From Nissabacter sp. SGAir0207 (GTDB lineage Bacteria > Pseudomonadota > Gammaproteobacteria > Enterobacterales > Enterobacteriaceae): a stretch of DNA of 64,000 bases. Location of the stretch: positions 1,612,001-1,676,000 of the forward strand of contig NZ_CP028035.1 of assembly GCF_005491205.1 (NCBI RefSeq), written 5' to 3'. A program made the translations under genes and the position numbers. Positions 46,201 to 55,700 of the stretch are shown here, in pieces (positions within the stretch are counted from its first letter, which is position 1; each line of letters opens with the position of its first letter). The notes beneath the pieces are model-generated. The model made no database searches. It was not told the origin of the DNA and saw only the letters and a program-made list of their open reading frames with translations.

Positions 46201-46378
46201 CGCCCCCACCACTTCTGCAAATGCTTGGCTATGTGAGGAAATAGTTGGGGGAATTTTTATATTGGAAGGTGTGATGTGCCCGCTCACCCGGCCCTACGAC
46301 TCCACTCGGCAATGATTAACGCCCCCACCTCCTCTGCAAATCCTTGGCTATGTGAGGAAATAGTAGGGGGGTATTAAG
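46201..46378 (+). repeat. Partial and complete inverse 119-bp-type units next to copy A
   Basis: After copy A, a fragment with GGCTATGTGAGGAAATAGTT is followed by a fuller unit. It runs from TTGGAAGGTGTGATGTGCCC near 46262 through CACTCGGCAATGATTAACGC to GTGAGGAAATAGTAGGGGGG. This is the reverse complement of the 119-bp tandem unit found at 55233-55700. Confidence 0.85.
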
Positions 46379-46699
46379 GCGAAAGATTCGTCGCCGATAG
46401 AGCGCTTTTCACTTATGGACGTATCCTTGGATCAAGCCCAACGTGAGTTACATTCAAAAGTCACGTACCTATAGCAAGGTACTTTATTGAATACGTGAGG
46501 CTTAACTAAGTCCATATGCTGCCCTGATGCTTTATCCGCACAAGGGAGAGCGCATTTATCGCGGTTGCCATCAATCAGGTATCAGGAGTAGCGGGCCGCT
46601 CTGTGCCAGAAGCTGACACTACTGAGTCACTCTCACCCTAGTGGGAGGAGTAAAGTTTTATGGCAGCTTGTAACTTCCTGGTTAGTTGTCTATAGACGC
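46379..46699. other. Unassigned island DNA
   Basis: About 320 bp between the left repeats and the first island gene. I see no ORF with support, no RNA gene and no clear terminator. It may be remnant DNA. Confidence 0.5.
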
Positions 46700-47122
46700 T
46701 TAGCTTGTCTGCTGCGCCCGCCAGACTTCGTGCGTATCAATAATCTGCCGAAAGCCGATGATCTTACCATCTTGCACTCGCCAGATATGAGCATATTGGG
46801 CGTTGAAAGGCTTGCCAGTTGCTACCATGGTCCCTTTGGAGCGCCCGATCGCGACCACTACGTCTCCTGCATCGAAGATTTCGGTGGGGGTTGCCTGATA
46901 ATCTTGGATCTCAGTTGCAAGGCGCCGGAACACGCCGTCGGCTACCGCCTGAGGCGTTCGATAGGGGTTACCCACAGCCAGCATGAAGTTGTCAGACTCA
47001 TTCCACTCCAGGGACTCGTGTAGCTGCTCCATAATCAAGGATGCATCGCCTTGAACAAATGCCTCATATAACCGCTGCACTACCGCCATGCCGCTGTCTT
47101 TATTTTCCGTTTTATCTGTCAT
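46700..47122 (-). CDS. SnoaL-like / NTF2-fold protein (140 aa)
   Basis: A 140-aa alpha+beta cone-type protein. The N-terminal helix MAVVQRLYEAFVQGDASLIM, ESLEWNESDNFMLAVGNPYR, and the strands VVAIGRSKGTMVATGKPF and YAHIWRVQDGKIIGFRQIID are typical of the SnoaL/NTF2-like superfamily (ketosteroid isomerase-like). The exact reaction cannot be assigned. It is on the same strand as the SDR and aldo-keto reductase genes, 266 bp downstream of the SDR, and may belong to the same pathway. Confidence 0.82.
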   Translation of the reverse strand: MTDKTENKDSGMAVVQRLYEAFVQGDASLIMEQLHESLEWNESDNFMLAVGNPYRTPQAVADGVFRRLATEIQDYQATPTEIFDAGDVVVAIGRSKGTMVATGKPFNAQYAHIWRVQDGKIIGFRQIIDTHEVWRAQQTS

Positions 47123-47388
47123 GTTACATCCTATCGAGATTTATGATTAACTGGCCACGCTTACAGCGAGATGCTCTTCTCGCGCTTTGCGGGAGACGGC
47201 TGGATCATGTCGCAAGCGGCTCCGTGGGTTGCCCGCTCGGCTCGTTCGTTAACATTCACAACCGCCCGCAGCTGCGAGATTAAGGTAGCATGACTGCCCA
47301 CTACCTCGGTCACCTTTAGTGAGGCCATAACCTATATAAAAAAAGCCGCCCGGCAATATAAGTAAACCTGAAGGCGTTAATTCCGTGT

Positions 47389-48156
47389 TTAGTTTGCAGT
47401 AAAGCCGCCGTCTACTGGCAGAGAGACCCCATGAACAAAAGAGGCGCCAGAGCTGGACAGCCATAAAACGGCCTGCGCGACTTCCTCGGGCTTACCCAGA
47501 CGGCCTATAACCTGCAGGCGCATAATATCGTCCATAGCTTCCGGCTGCGTCTCAAGCATGGCTTTAACCATCGGCGTTTCAATGGTACTCGGACAGATGC
47601 AGTTAATGCGTACATTTTGACGTGCATAGCGGAGAGCCGCGCTTTTTGTCAGGCCGATGACGCCGTGTTTACTCGCGTTGTAAGCGGCCAGGTCAACCTG
47701 AGCCACAAGTCCACCCACTGAAGACATATTAACGATAGCGCCGCAGCCCTGGGCACGCATTTGCCTAAGTTCATGTTTCATTGATGCCCATATCCCACGC
47801 AGATTGATTGCGATGACACGGTCAAAGTCATCTGATGGCTGATCTGCAAAATCACATGCTGGTGCCTGAACGCCAGCATTATTGAATGCCATATCAAGCT
47901 GACCAAATGTCGCAACCGCTTTTTTAACGGCGGCGGCAATCTGTGCTTCATCACTGACGTCGCAGACAATGGCCAAAGCTTTGCCTCCACACTGATTGAT
48001 TTCGTCCGCGACCGCCTGAATTTTCTCTTCCTGCAGGTCGACCAGAACAACGGCCGCGCCTGCTGCTGCATAGGCGTTCACTGCGGCCAGACCAATTCCC
48101 TGACTGGCACCGGTCACTAAGGCAACCTGCCCTTTAAAATCATAAACGGGTTTCAT
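47389..48156 (-). CDS. Short-chain dehydrogenase/reductase (SDR)
   Basis: A 255-aa classical SDR with NAD(P) motif TGASQGIG (residues 15-22), NNAG in AFNNAGVQAP, and the catalytic Ser in NMSSVGG with Tyr/Lys in YNASK. The C terminus (GASFVHGVSLPVDGGFTAN) is typical of the FabG/glucose-1-dehydrogenase-like group. An acidic residue after beta-strand 2 (VLVDLQEE) suggests NAD(H) preference. It lies 20 bases downstream of the aldo-keto reductase gene, almost certainly in the same transcript. Substrate unknown. Confidence 0.92.
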   Translation of the reverse strand: MKPVYDFKGQVALVTGASQGIGLAAVNAYAAAGAAVVLVDLQEEKIQAVADEINQCGGKALAIVCDVSDEAQIAAAVKKAVATFGQLDMAFNNAGVQAPACDFADQPSDDFDRVIAINLRGIWASMKHELRQMRAQGCGAIVNMSSVGGLVAQVDLAAYNASKHGVIGLTKSAALRYARQNVRINCICPSTIETPMVKAMLETQPEAMDDIMRLQVIGRLGKPEEVAQAVLWLSSSGASFVHGVSLPVDGGFTAN

Positions 48157-48176
48157 AACGCATTCTCCTTAAATTT

Positions 48177-49067
48177 TCAGGCCAGCTCTGAGAAGCTAGT
48201 AGTATCAACGTCTTTTGGATGAGGGCCAGCGCGGAGACCTGCATCGAGATGGTCAAGCTGCAGCATTTCGCTTTGGCTGAGAGAGAAGTCAAACACGTTG
48301 ATATTTTCAGCAATCCGCCCGGCGTTAACGGATTTGGGGATGGCGACAATGCCATTCTGATAGTGCCAGCGAAGAATGACCTGAGCCGGCGATTTATCCT
48401 TCGCCCGCGCAATGGCTGTCACCGCTGATTCATTCAGGGGATCTTTACTTCCGCCATAGTTATTCCAATTGCCATAGTTTTTGACGCCGCCAATCGGGGA
48501 CCATGCTTCGGTAGTGATGTCGTGAGCCTTATTAAAGGCTACTAGAGATTTCTGCGCAAAATAAGGGTGAAGTTCAACCTGATTGACAGCTGGCACTACA
48601 TCAGCCTGTGATATCAGTGCTTCCAGCTGGTCTTCCATAAAGTTACAGACGCCAATGGCGCGCACCCGGCCTTCCGCATAGAGCTTTTCAAGCGCTTTAT
48701 AGGAATGAAGCGTGGCTTCCCAGTTTTTAGTTGGCCAGTGCAGAAGATAGAGATCAAGGTAATCTAGCTTCAGCTTTTTCAAACTCTCATCGAAAGCCTT
48801 TAAGGTTGATTCAAAGCCATAGTCGCCATTGAAAAGCTTGGTGGTAATAAACATGTCAGCGCGGGGCACATCACTTTCTGCCAGTGCTTCGCCTACCTGT
48901 GCTTCATTATGATAAGCTTTCGCTGTATCGATCAGGCTATATCCACTCTGGATTGCGCTTGCGACCGCACTGACTGTCTCCTGAGGCGAAGAGAGATAAA
49001 CGCCCAGACCAAGTGCAGGCATTTCCACGCCGTTGTTGAGTTTGATGAAAGGGGCCTGCGTAACCAT
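48177..49067 (-). CDS. Aldo/keto reductase
   Basis: A 296-aa TIM-barrel NADPH oxidoreductase of the AKR superfamily (AKR5/DkgA-like). The tetrad is visible: D47 and Y52 in LIDTAKAYHNE, Lys in FITTKLFNGD, His in DLYLLHWPTKNW. The C-terminal cofactor loop is VAIPKSVNAGRIAEN. First gene of the AKR-SDR pair, divergent from an AraC-type regulator, an arrangement reminiscent of yqhC with yqhD/dkgA. It probably reduces reactive aldehydes or ketones (inference). Confidence 0.93.
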   Translation of the reverse strand: MVTQAPFIKLNNGVEMPALGLGVYLSSPQETVSAVASAIQSGYSLIDTAKAYHNEAQVGEALAESDVPRADMFITTKLFNGDYGFESTLKAFDESLKKLKLDYLDLYLLHWPTKNWEATLHSYKALEKLYAEGRVRAIGVCNFMEDQLEALISQADVVPAVNQVELHPYFAQKSLVAFNKAHDITTEAWSPIGGVKNYGNWNNYGGSKDPLNESAVTAIARAKDKSPAQVILRWHYQNGIVAIPKSVNAGRIAENINVFDFSLSQSEMLQLDHLDAGLRAGPHPKDVDTTSFSELA

Positions 49068-49288
49068 ATAAATCTCCTGATAACGTTTATTGCCAGGTAA
49101 AATGACATCCTGCTGCTCAGGCAGGATGAATTACCTGAATTATCATCCACAAGGACGGAAGGCAGTGACAGGTACGTTCCGATGTTTTTCTTGCCTGATC
49201 CTATTGGCAACGTCAGTTATGGTAGGAATATCGACGGCATATGGTTACATTTACGTGGTATAACTTAACTATCAAAAGATGATTTCTT

Positions 49289-50185
49289 ATGACGGAACGT
49301 CACAACATAACGTCAGAAATTGCGGGTCAAATATCCAGATATACCCATAAAACCGGTGAAACCAAAACCCCATTAGAAGACCTCTCTTTTTTTCGCCGGG
49401 ATTCACCCGCTTTGCCGGAAATATGTATGCTTGAACCCAGCGTCGTTTTCGTGATGCAGGGTGAAAAGAAAATGTGGCTGGGCAATCAGAGCTTCGCTTA
49501 TGACTCATCCCGTTTTCTGGTCACGTCGCTGGCACTGCCGGCAAATGGAGAAGTTATGCTGGCGAGCAGGGAAAAACCTTGTCTGGGCCTCACTTTCAAA
49601 ATTGATTTAAGAATTATGGCTGAGCTTATGGTCCAGTCAGATCATCCCCATAAAAAGTCAAAAAATGGCGGTTCCGGGCTTGGGCTGGGCACGGTGACGC
49701 CGGCAATACTGAAACCCGTCCAGCGGCTTATTGAAACTCTAGGTGAACCGGAAGCCATACCTGTCATTGCACCGCTGGTACGGCGTGAAATTCACTACCG
49801 ATTGCTGATGAGCGACCAGGCAGATAAAATCCGGCAGATAGTATCTGTCGAGAGTCAGGCGTACCGCATTGCGAAAGCCACTGACTGGCTGCGATGTAAT
49901 TTTTTCCGACCAGTGCGAATTGATGAGCTTGCTGCTTACGTTCATATGAGTACCCCCGCATTTCATCTTCACTTTAGACAGCTAACGCAGATGAGTCCCC
50001 TTCAATATCAAAAATGGCTGAGACTGAGCGAAGCAAAACGGTTGATGCTAAATGAGCAATACGATGTAACACGCGCCGCATACAAAGTGGGTTATGAAAG
50101 TCCATCACAGTTCAGCAGAGAGTACAGCAGGCTGTTTGGCTCTTCTCCTAAAAAAGATATAGGCCTGTTACGTTCGCTTGAGTAA
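49289..50185 (+). CDS. AraC family regulator (AraC_N / YqhC-like)
   Basis: A 298-aa protein. The N-terminal AraC_N domain (LPEICMLEPSVVFVMQGEKK, DSSRFLVTSLALPANGEV) precedes the double helix-turn-helix: VRIDELAAYVHMSTPAFHLH and RAAYKVGYESPSQFSREYSR. Family members (E. coli YqhC) activate adjacent aldehyde reductase genes. It is divergent from the aldo-keto reductase with a 221-bp control gap, so it is the probable regulator of the AKR-SDR transcript. Confidence 0.93.
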   Translation: MTERHNITSEIAGQISRYTHKTGETKTPLEDLSFFRRDSPALPEICMLEPSVVFVMQGEKKMWLGNQSFAYDSSRFLVTSLALPANGEVMLASREKPCLGLTFKIDLRIMAELMVQSDHPHKKSKNGGSGLGLGTVTPAILKPVQRLIETLGEPEAIPVIAPLVRREIHYRLLMSDQADKIRQIVSVESQAYRIAKATDWLRCNFFRPVRIDELAAYVHMSTPAFHLHFRQLTQMSPLQYQKWLRLSEAKRLMLNEQYDVTRAAYKVGYESPSQFSREYSRLFGSSPKKDIGLLRSLE

Positions 50186-50365
50186 GGTCTTAATCCTGCA
50201 AGGCTGCTTACTCAAGGTCCGCTTCTCACTCATAGCGGATAAGGTGTGGCCCGTAGCCCGTTGTGACCAAACAATAATCCATCGATGGCAAAACTGGGCT
50301 GCATCCGGCTCTTTTACAAAAAGTGATGCAATTGAGGGACGCAGCCTGGAGGGTAGGGAGGGTGT

Positions 50366-51724
50366 TTATTTCAGCGGTGCCGCCAGCGTGACAATCCACA
50401 ACTCGCTGTCCGACTCAGGTTTCTCCAGCGGCTTTATGCCGATGGTCGTTGCAACCGGCTTATCATCTACCGTAAGCGTCCCCTGTTCGGTCACCCGATA
50501 ATCCTTACGCTTCTTACCTTCAACCGGATTTTGCATGACCGTTCTCACGCCGAAGTCATTGTCATTGGTGACGGCCAGCGTTTTATTGTCGATCAGCGCC
50601 AGACCTTCGGCCTTCTCTTGCTGCCAGCCGAGTTGACGTAAATCGACCACCAGCGTTTTGGCGGCGAGCTTAATGCCGCGCTGCGCCAGCGCGTTCTCGT
50701 CGTCAAACTCCGGATACTCGTCAGGTTTATCAAACGCGCTCAACTCAGTAGCCGGGCTAAGATCCACCTTATAGATAAGGTTGCGCATCGCATCGTCTTT
50801 GTCGCTGCCCTGTTCAATCAGCAGGATATGCTGATTGTCGAGCGCCACGATATCGCCAATTTTTGCGTCGCTGTTTTTACCGTAAGCGGCACTGTCGATA
50901 GGGTAACCATACATCGCGGTTTTCCCGGTCGCCGGGTCAAAACTCAGCAGGCGGGTAAAGCGCGCCTGCTTTTTACTTTTACCGTCGATATCCAGCGTGC
51001 TCTGCACCGCGGCGATGATACGCCCGTCAGGCATACGGGTGAGCCCTTCAAATCCACGGTTTGGCTGACGCCATTTGAGAACGTTCGGCAGACCGCCCGC
51101 GATGGATTTCTCCCCTTCAGCGGCCTGCGGCCCGTGAATTGTCAGGATCTTGCCGCGCGCATCAACGTTAATCAGGAACGGGCCATACTCATCGCACAGC
51201 CAATACCCTCCCTTGCCGTCCGGCGTAATACCTTCCGTATCCAGACCGCGGTTATCGCCATGCAGCACTTTCAACGTATCGCTGAGCGCGATTTCATTGG
51301 TTGATCCGATGACGCCATCCTGCAGCGGCAATCCGTTAATATTGCCCTTATCGTCATGCAATGGCCGGACATCCGTGGCCTCCGCTTTGCCGTTCTGCAC
51401 CCGAATATTCATCAGCAGCGGGGCGAACTCTGGCGTGACGAAAATTTTTGCCTCTCTCTTACCCATATCAGGCGAGTCAGCATTCGGCCCGCGATCGGTG
51501 ACGGTGGCGAAGGTGAACGCATCCCCCTGCTTGCCGGTAAACAGCAAACCGGAGCCGATCCCCATCGGCAAACCATTTGGAAACGCACTGGCAAACGCGC
51601 CGTTGTAGTTGACGCGCGTACCTTCGGGGAAACTGACGATATAGCGCTCGACCTGCGGCTGCGCCGCCAGCGTTGATGAAGAGAGCGCACAGCCGATAAC
51701 CAGAGAAATCGCTTTTATATTCAT
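50366..51724 (-). CDS. Esterase-like activity of phytase family protein
   Basis: A 452-aa exported protein with signal peptide MNIKAISLVIGCALSSSTLAA. The body has the phytase-like/DUF4394-type beta-propeller pattern: AFTFATVTDRGPNADSP, DTEGITPDGKGGYWLCDEYG (the family D-EG motif), and GFEGLTRMPDGRIIAAVQST. It probably hydrolyses phosphate esters or related substrates in the periplasm. The start could also be 51739. It is a solitary gene in the island; ribosome site unclear. Confidence 0.88.
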   Translation of the reverse strand: MNIKAISLVIGCALSSSTLAAQPQVERYIVSFPEGTRVNYNGAFASAFPNGLPMGIGSGLLFTGKQGDAFTFATVTDRGPNADSPDMGKREAKIFVTPEFAPLLMNIRVQNGKAEATDVRPLHDDKGNINGLPLQDGVIGSTNEIALSDTLKVLHGDNRGLDTEGITPDGKGGYWLCDEYGPFLINVDARGKILTIHGPQAAEGEKSIAGGLPNVLKWRQPNRGFEGLTRMPDGRIIAAVQSTLDIDGKSKKQARFTRLLSFDPATGKTAMYGYPIDSAAYGKNSDAKIGDIVALDNQHILLIEQGSDKDDAMRNLIYKVDLSPATELSAFDKPDEYPEFDDENALAQRGIKLAAKTLVVDLRQLGWQQEKAEGLALIDNKTLAVTNDNDFGVRTVMQNPVEGKKRKDYRVTEQGTLTVDDKPVATTIGIKPLEKPESDSELWIVTLAAPLK

Positions 51725-52137
51725 ATTGTTAATGTCCATGTAGGGAAGCTAACAGCGTAAAGAATAAAAATGACAGAAAAATGAAATCTCCGGGAAACAT
51801 TGGCGGCTAACAGATTGATTTCTTCATTGTTGAGGGGTGGGCACTCTTGGGTGCCGGTGGGCGCGCTTAGGTCGTCGGGCATAGCGATTGCCCGTGATCG
51901 CGCTGGGGCCGGAGCAGGGTTTCGGTTGTTTGGGTTCCTTTTCTGCTTTGGCCTCGGAGCCTCAACCGAGCAGGGCCTCGTTGTCCGCATTACCACACCA
52001 TGTTTCCCGCAGCGCTGGCCAGCCGTCTTCAGGATGGCTGGCCGCTACGAACGGGATATCATGCACTTTAATATTTGACCTTCCGGCGGTGCCACCCAGA
52101 TAAAAAACCTAAAGGCCTATTTATATTTTCAGCTTTG
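51725..52137. other. Gap holding repeat copy B
   Basis: About 400 bp without a gene: the phytase-like gene's promoter at the left, repeat copy B in the middle (about 51837-51985), and unassigned DNA before the LysE gene end. Confidence 0.6.
51837..51985 (+). repeat. Island repeat module, copy B (partial)
   Basis: It contains GGGCACTCTTGGGTGCC, GGTGGGCGCGCTT, GGGCATAGCGATTGCCC, GCCGGAGCAGGGTTTCGGTT and CCTCAACCGAGCAGGGCCT. These blocks occur in the same order in copies A/C and reversed in copy D. The copy then breaks off before the GC palindrome. Confidence 0.85.
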
Positions 52138-52779
52138 TTATATACCCCATAAATGCAGGCTATGCGTTAACTCGAAAACGTTGTAAACGCTCCCGCACCC
52201 CGCCACGGTAAGCAAAAAAAGCGATGACGTGATCTCTATTTTCCTGCCATGTCTGGCAGACATCCATTTTCTCACGGTCAGAATGTAGAGCGTCAGTATG
52301 GCGAAGTCGAAAATTACCCACACCAGACACAGCGTCAGAACACTGGTGGTGAAATCCTGTGTCACGGCAATAAACTGAGGAAAGAATGAGACAAAAAATA
52401 GAATGTCTTTCGGATTAGAAAGTCCTGTAGCAAAGCCCCGCAGAAAACTTCCCCGGCGCTGAGTATCTGTCCCGCTCTCCATTGCACCCGGCTGCGGGGT
52501 GCTGCAAAGATTCTGTAGTGCCGAATACCCTATATAAACAGAACCTGCCAGTCCGAGAAAGCTCAGCCAGACAGGAGACAGGGAAACCACGCCTCTCAGC
52601 ATCAGTGTGGCCAGCGCAATCAGAATGAGGGAAGCCCCGTTCGTCCCGACAGCAGTGGCAAACGCGCTTCGATAACCATAACGGGCAGCGGTGCCGGTTA
52701 TGAGTGCCACAACCGGGCCAGGGGTGAGAAGCAGCATCATCACAGAAAAAATATATGCGCTCAAAAGGGTCATGTTCAT
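52138..52779 (-). CDS. LysE family amino-acid exporter
   Basis: A 213-aa, six-helix LysE/RhtB-type translocator. It has MLLLTPGPVVALITGTAARY (the family TPGP motif), FLGLAGSVYIGYSALQNL, and GFATGLSNPKDILFFVSFFP. It exports amino acids or related small molecules. The start overlaps the stop of the upstream YqcI/YcgG gene by 4 bases, so the two form an operon. The pair is divergent from a LysR-type regulator. Confidence 0.92.
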   Translation of the reverse strand: MNMTLLSAYIFSVMMLLLTPGPVVALITGTAARYGYRSAFATAVGTNGASLILIALATLMLRGVVSLSPVWLSFLGLAGSVYIGYSALQNLCSTPQPGAMESGTDTQRRGSFLRGFATGLSNPKDILFFVSFFPQFIAVTQDFTTSVLTLCLVWVIFDFAILTLYILTVRKWMSARHGRKIEITSSLFLLTVAGCGSVYNVFELTHSLHLWGI

Positions 52780-53561
52780 TGCGGTATTTTTCCCTTACGT
52801 ATGTGTAACGGACACTGCACCGGATTAAGCGCACCGGGTTCGCTTAGCTGATACTGTTTCCATTCCAGACTGCCCGAATCACCATAGAAACCCAGCTCTG
52901 AAGGGACATAACCGTTATTGTAATTGCAGACGCGTGTTCGGATTTTTTCCCTAATTTTTATTCCCTTAGAATCGCTCTGGCTGGCCAGAATGTCGAAATG
53001 CGCTCTGGGGTTAACGATGAAGACGGGGCGTTTCCCCAGATTCCTGCTTCTGAGTTGCGAGTGTCCGGGGCAGCTGACATTGAAAAAGAACTCCGTGCCG
53101 CCAAAACAAAATGACCACGCACTCTCTTTAGGATTCTGCGGAATATGTGATGGCCAGTCGTGTGTGTCATGATCGTGAAGGCTCTGCAACTGCTGCCATC
53201 CAAACCGCTGGGCCTCTTCAAGTGAATTCAGGTCGCGGCGCTCAAAAATCAGCAATAACGGGCTGTAAAGCCTGTCTTCTTCCGGCAGTTGATGGGTCCG
53301 TGTCACCAGACTCTGCATAGCGGCCACCAAGTCCGCCGTGGTGTTATCCTCACTCACCAGCCCGAATAGCAATGTTTCCGATTTCCATGCATGACGGGCA
53401 AAGAGGCAGGGAAAATCTTTGTCGCTAAGCCGTGCGGCGACATCGCGAAATGCGTCTATCGGCCAGTCTCTTAGCGGACAGACGTCGCTGGCATCATTGC
53501 TTATCATCATCAGATCAGACTGTCTGATAATGGCTCCGTTCCTGAGAAGCATACTTTTCAC
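52776..53561 (-). CDS. YqcI/YcgG family protein
   Basis: A 261-aa protein of the YqcI/YcgG family: FPCLFARHAWKSETLLFGLV, then WSFCFGGTEFFFNVSCPGH and RPVFIVNPRAHFDIL, the family's most conserved blocks with Cys and His residues. Some members are heme-dependent oxygenases acting on amino acids; this Cys/His pattern fits but does not prove such activity. Coupled to the LysE exporter downstream. ATG at 53561 or 53552. Confidence 0.85.
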   Translation of the reverse strand: MKSMLLRNGAIIRQSDLMMISNDASDVCPLRDWPIDAFRDVAARLSDKDFPCLFARHAWKSETLLFGLVSEDNTTADLVAAMQSLVTRTHQLPEEDRLYSPLLLIFERRDLNSLEEAQRFGWQQLQSLHDHDTHDWPSHIPQNPKESAWSFCFGGTEFFFNVSCPGHSQLRSRNLGKRPVFIVNPRAHFDILASQSDSKGIKIREKIRTRVCNYNNGYVPSELGFYGDSGSLEWKQYQLSEPGALNPVQCPLHIRKGKIPQ

Positions 53562-53671
53562 GAGAATCCCTCCGTTAACTTTTTCGGACAGGATTATTCA
53601 CGCACAGACAGCAGTTGAAAAACGGATAAAACTCGCGCTTAATGTGAGTAAAACTCACATTGGGATATCTG

Positions 53672-54613
53672 ATGTCGTTACCACCACTCTATGCATTGCG
53701 CGCGTTTGAAGCTGCAGCGCGGTTGAACTCATTCAGTAAAGCTGCAGAATTTCTCAATATTACGCCGGGTGCGGTCAGCCGGCATATTCGTACGCTTGAA
53801 GCGTGGTTTGACTGTGAGCTTTTCAAGCGAAATGGGCCACGTGTCAGCGTGAACGAGGCGGGATGTGCCCTTGCTGGTCAGCTTACCGAGGGTTTTATGA
53901 GCATAGAGCGGGCCTGTAATGCCTTCAGAAGTCACAGCAAGTTTCTGCGCCTGAAAGCGCCCTCAACGCTTACCATGCGTTGGCTTCTTAACGTGCTGAA
54001 TGATTTTCGCAAGAACCATACAACCCCAGGGATTGAGATAACCAGTGTCTGGATGGACAAAGATGAGGTAGATTTCAATCGCGAGCCTTATGACTGCGCA
54101 ATCTTGCTGGGTAATGGGCATTTTGGGGAGGGTACAGAGAGCCGACTGCTGTTCAGCGAGTGGTTTATTCCGGTCTGTTCTCCAGCGATGCTCATCAGCG
54201 CACAAAATTCTCTTCCGGATTGCGACCTTATCCATCCGTCTCCAGACCGTCGTGACTGGCGCAGATGGCTCAAGAAAACCGGGCGTTTCAAGGAACTCAG
54301 TATCAGTGGCGGGAAGGTATTCGATACCCTGGAACAGGGAAATCTTGCCGCCCTGAGCGGACATGGCGTCTCTGTAGGTGATCTGCTTCTGAGCACTGAG
54401 GCAATAAGAAGTGGCCTGCTTACTCTTCCTTTTCCAGAGGCTGTGGCAACCGGAGACGGATATTATCTGGTGTGGCCAGAAAATTCTGCCATAAAGCAAA
54501 ACGTTGAAACCCTGCTGAACTGGCTTACACGCCATATTCCCCTGCTTCCTGAGGAGAATTTGATTTACTATCCTACCGATGAAAATAAGATTTCATGCGC
54601 AAGGCTAGCTTAA
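53672..54613 (+). CDS. LysR family transcriptional regulator (GcvA-like)
   Basis: A 313-aa LTTR. The helix-turn-helix is in LPPLYALRAFEAAARLNSFS and FLNITPGAVSRHIRTLEAWF, followed by the effector domain with the GcvA-type pattern ISGGKVFDTLEQGNLAALSG. The start at 53672 (MSLPPLYALR) matches the group; the frame from 53660 adds four residues. Divergent from the YqcI-LysE operon, which it most likely controls. Moderately A+T-rich like the rest of the island. Confidence 0.92.
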   Translation: MSLPPLYALRAFEAAARLNSFSKAAEFLNITPGAVSRHIRTLEAWFDCELFKRNGPRVSVNEAGCALAGQLTEGFMSIERACNAFRSHSKFLRLKAPSTLTMRWLLNVLNDFRKNHTTPGIEITSVWMDKDEVDFNREPYDCAILLGNGHFGEGTESRLLFSEWFIPVCSPAMLISAQNSLPDCDLIHPSPDRRDWRRWLKKTGRFKELSISGGKVFDTLEQGNLAALSGHGVSVGDLLLSTEAIRSGLLTLPFPEAVATGDGYYLVWPENSAIKQNVETLLNWLTRHIPLLPEENLIYYPTDENKISCARLA

Positions 54614-54799
54614 TGAAAACTGTCTGATGTAGCCGTACATGCAGCATTAACCTGCTCCAAGTCCATTGTTTGAAAAAATCTCCTTTTACGGTAGAAAAAC
54701 TGTAGACCTCCGCTGTGCCGGCCTTGCACCACGCGGGCGTGTCAACCTTCGGTTTGTTTATGTCTTTTTCTGCTTTGGCTTTCGTGATTATCTTTAGCC

Positions 54800-55118
54800 T
54801 CGCTGGGCCGGAGCAGGGTTTCGGTTGTTCGGATTCTTTTTTCTGCTTCGGCTCCCGAGCCTCAACCGAGCAGGGCCTGCCGGCGCGCCGGCCCTGCACC
54901 CGCGCGCTTTGGGTGCCTCGGCTAATTATTGCCCGCTACCGCGGGTTCCCTCCGTCAGCTTCCGGGCTGTCGGGCCGCGGCAGACGCGCTCCCAGCGCGA
55001 CTGCCACTTTCGCGCACATCCCTGTGCGCTCACCCGGCCCGGAATCCTCGGTCGGCAATAATTAACGCCCCCACCTCCTCTGCAAATTCTCGGCTATGTG
55101 AGGAAATAGTTGGGGGTG
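54800..55118 (+). repeat. Island repeat module, copy C
   Basis: Same orientation as copy A and almost identical to it from CCTCAACCGAGCAGGGCC through the palindrome GCCGGCGCGCCGGC (54879-54892) to GGCAATAATTAACGCCCCC. It ends in a partial unit with GTGAGGAAATAGTTGGGGG. It faces copy D across the tandem array, so C and D form a large inverted repeat. Confidence 0.9.
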
Positions 55119-55232
55119 GTATATGGGGAAGTTATTTCTGTTTAAAGGGTTCTGGGTTTTATGCGACTGGATATGTGGTGTTTAAGGTATACCGTAGACA
55201 AAAATACAATCAGCTCCACAGCCAATGCATTC

Positions 55233-55700
55233 CACCTTCCAAAAATAAAACTCCCCCAACTATTTCCTCACATACTCACAGCGCGCAGAGGAGGTGGGGG
55301 CGTTAAATCATTGCCGAGTGGAGTCGCAGGGCCGGGTGAGCGGGCACATCACACCTTCCAATAATAAAACTCCCCCAACTATTTCCTCACATACTTACAG
55401 CGCGCAGAGGAGGTGAGGGCGTTGAATCATTGCCGAGTGGAGTCGCAGGGCCGGGTGAGCGGGCACATCACACCTTCCAATAATAAAACTCCCCCAACTA
55501 TTTCCTCACATACTTACAGCGCGCAGAGGAGGTGGGGGCGTTGAATCATTGCCGAGTGGAGTCGCAGGGTCGGGTGAGCGGACACATCACACCTTCCAAT
55601 ATAACCCCCAACTATTTCCCCACATACTTACAGCGTGCAGAGGAGGTGGGGGCGTTAAATCATTGCCGAGTGGAGTCGCAGGGCCGGGTGAGCGGGCAGG
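55233..55700 (+). repeat. Four 119-bp tandem repeats
   Basis: The phrase CACCTTCCAA begins at 55233, 55352, 55471 and (as CACCTTCCAAT) 55590, an exact 119-base period three times. Each unit contains ACTCCCCCAACTATTTCCTC, CAGAGGAGGTGGGGGCGTT and GCCGAGTGGAGTCGCAGGG. CCCCCA and TGGGGG within a unit can pair, as can CCTC and GAGG, giving a hairpin. Units differ by only a few bases; unit 4 has small deletions and runs into copy D. Confidence 0.95.

Noticed and set aside
55233..55700. Possible CRISPR array
   Set aside because: The repeat unit is 119 bp with no spacers, and there are no cas genes.
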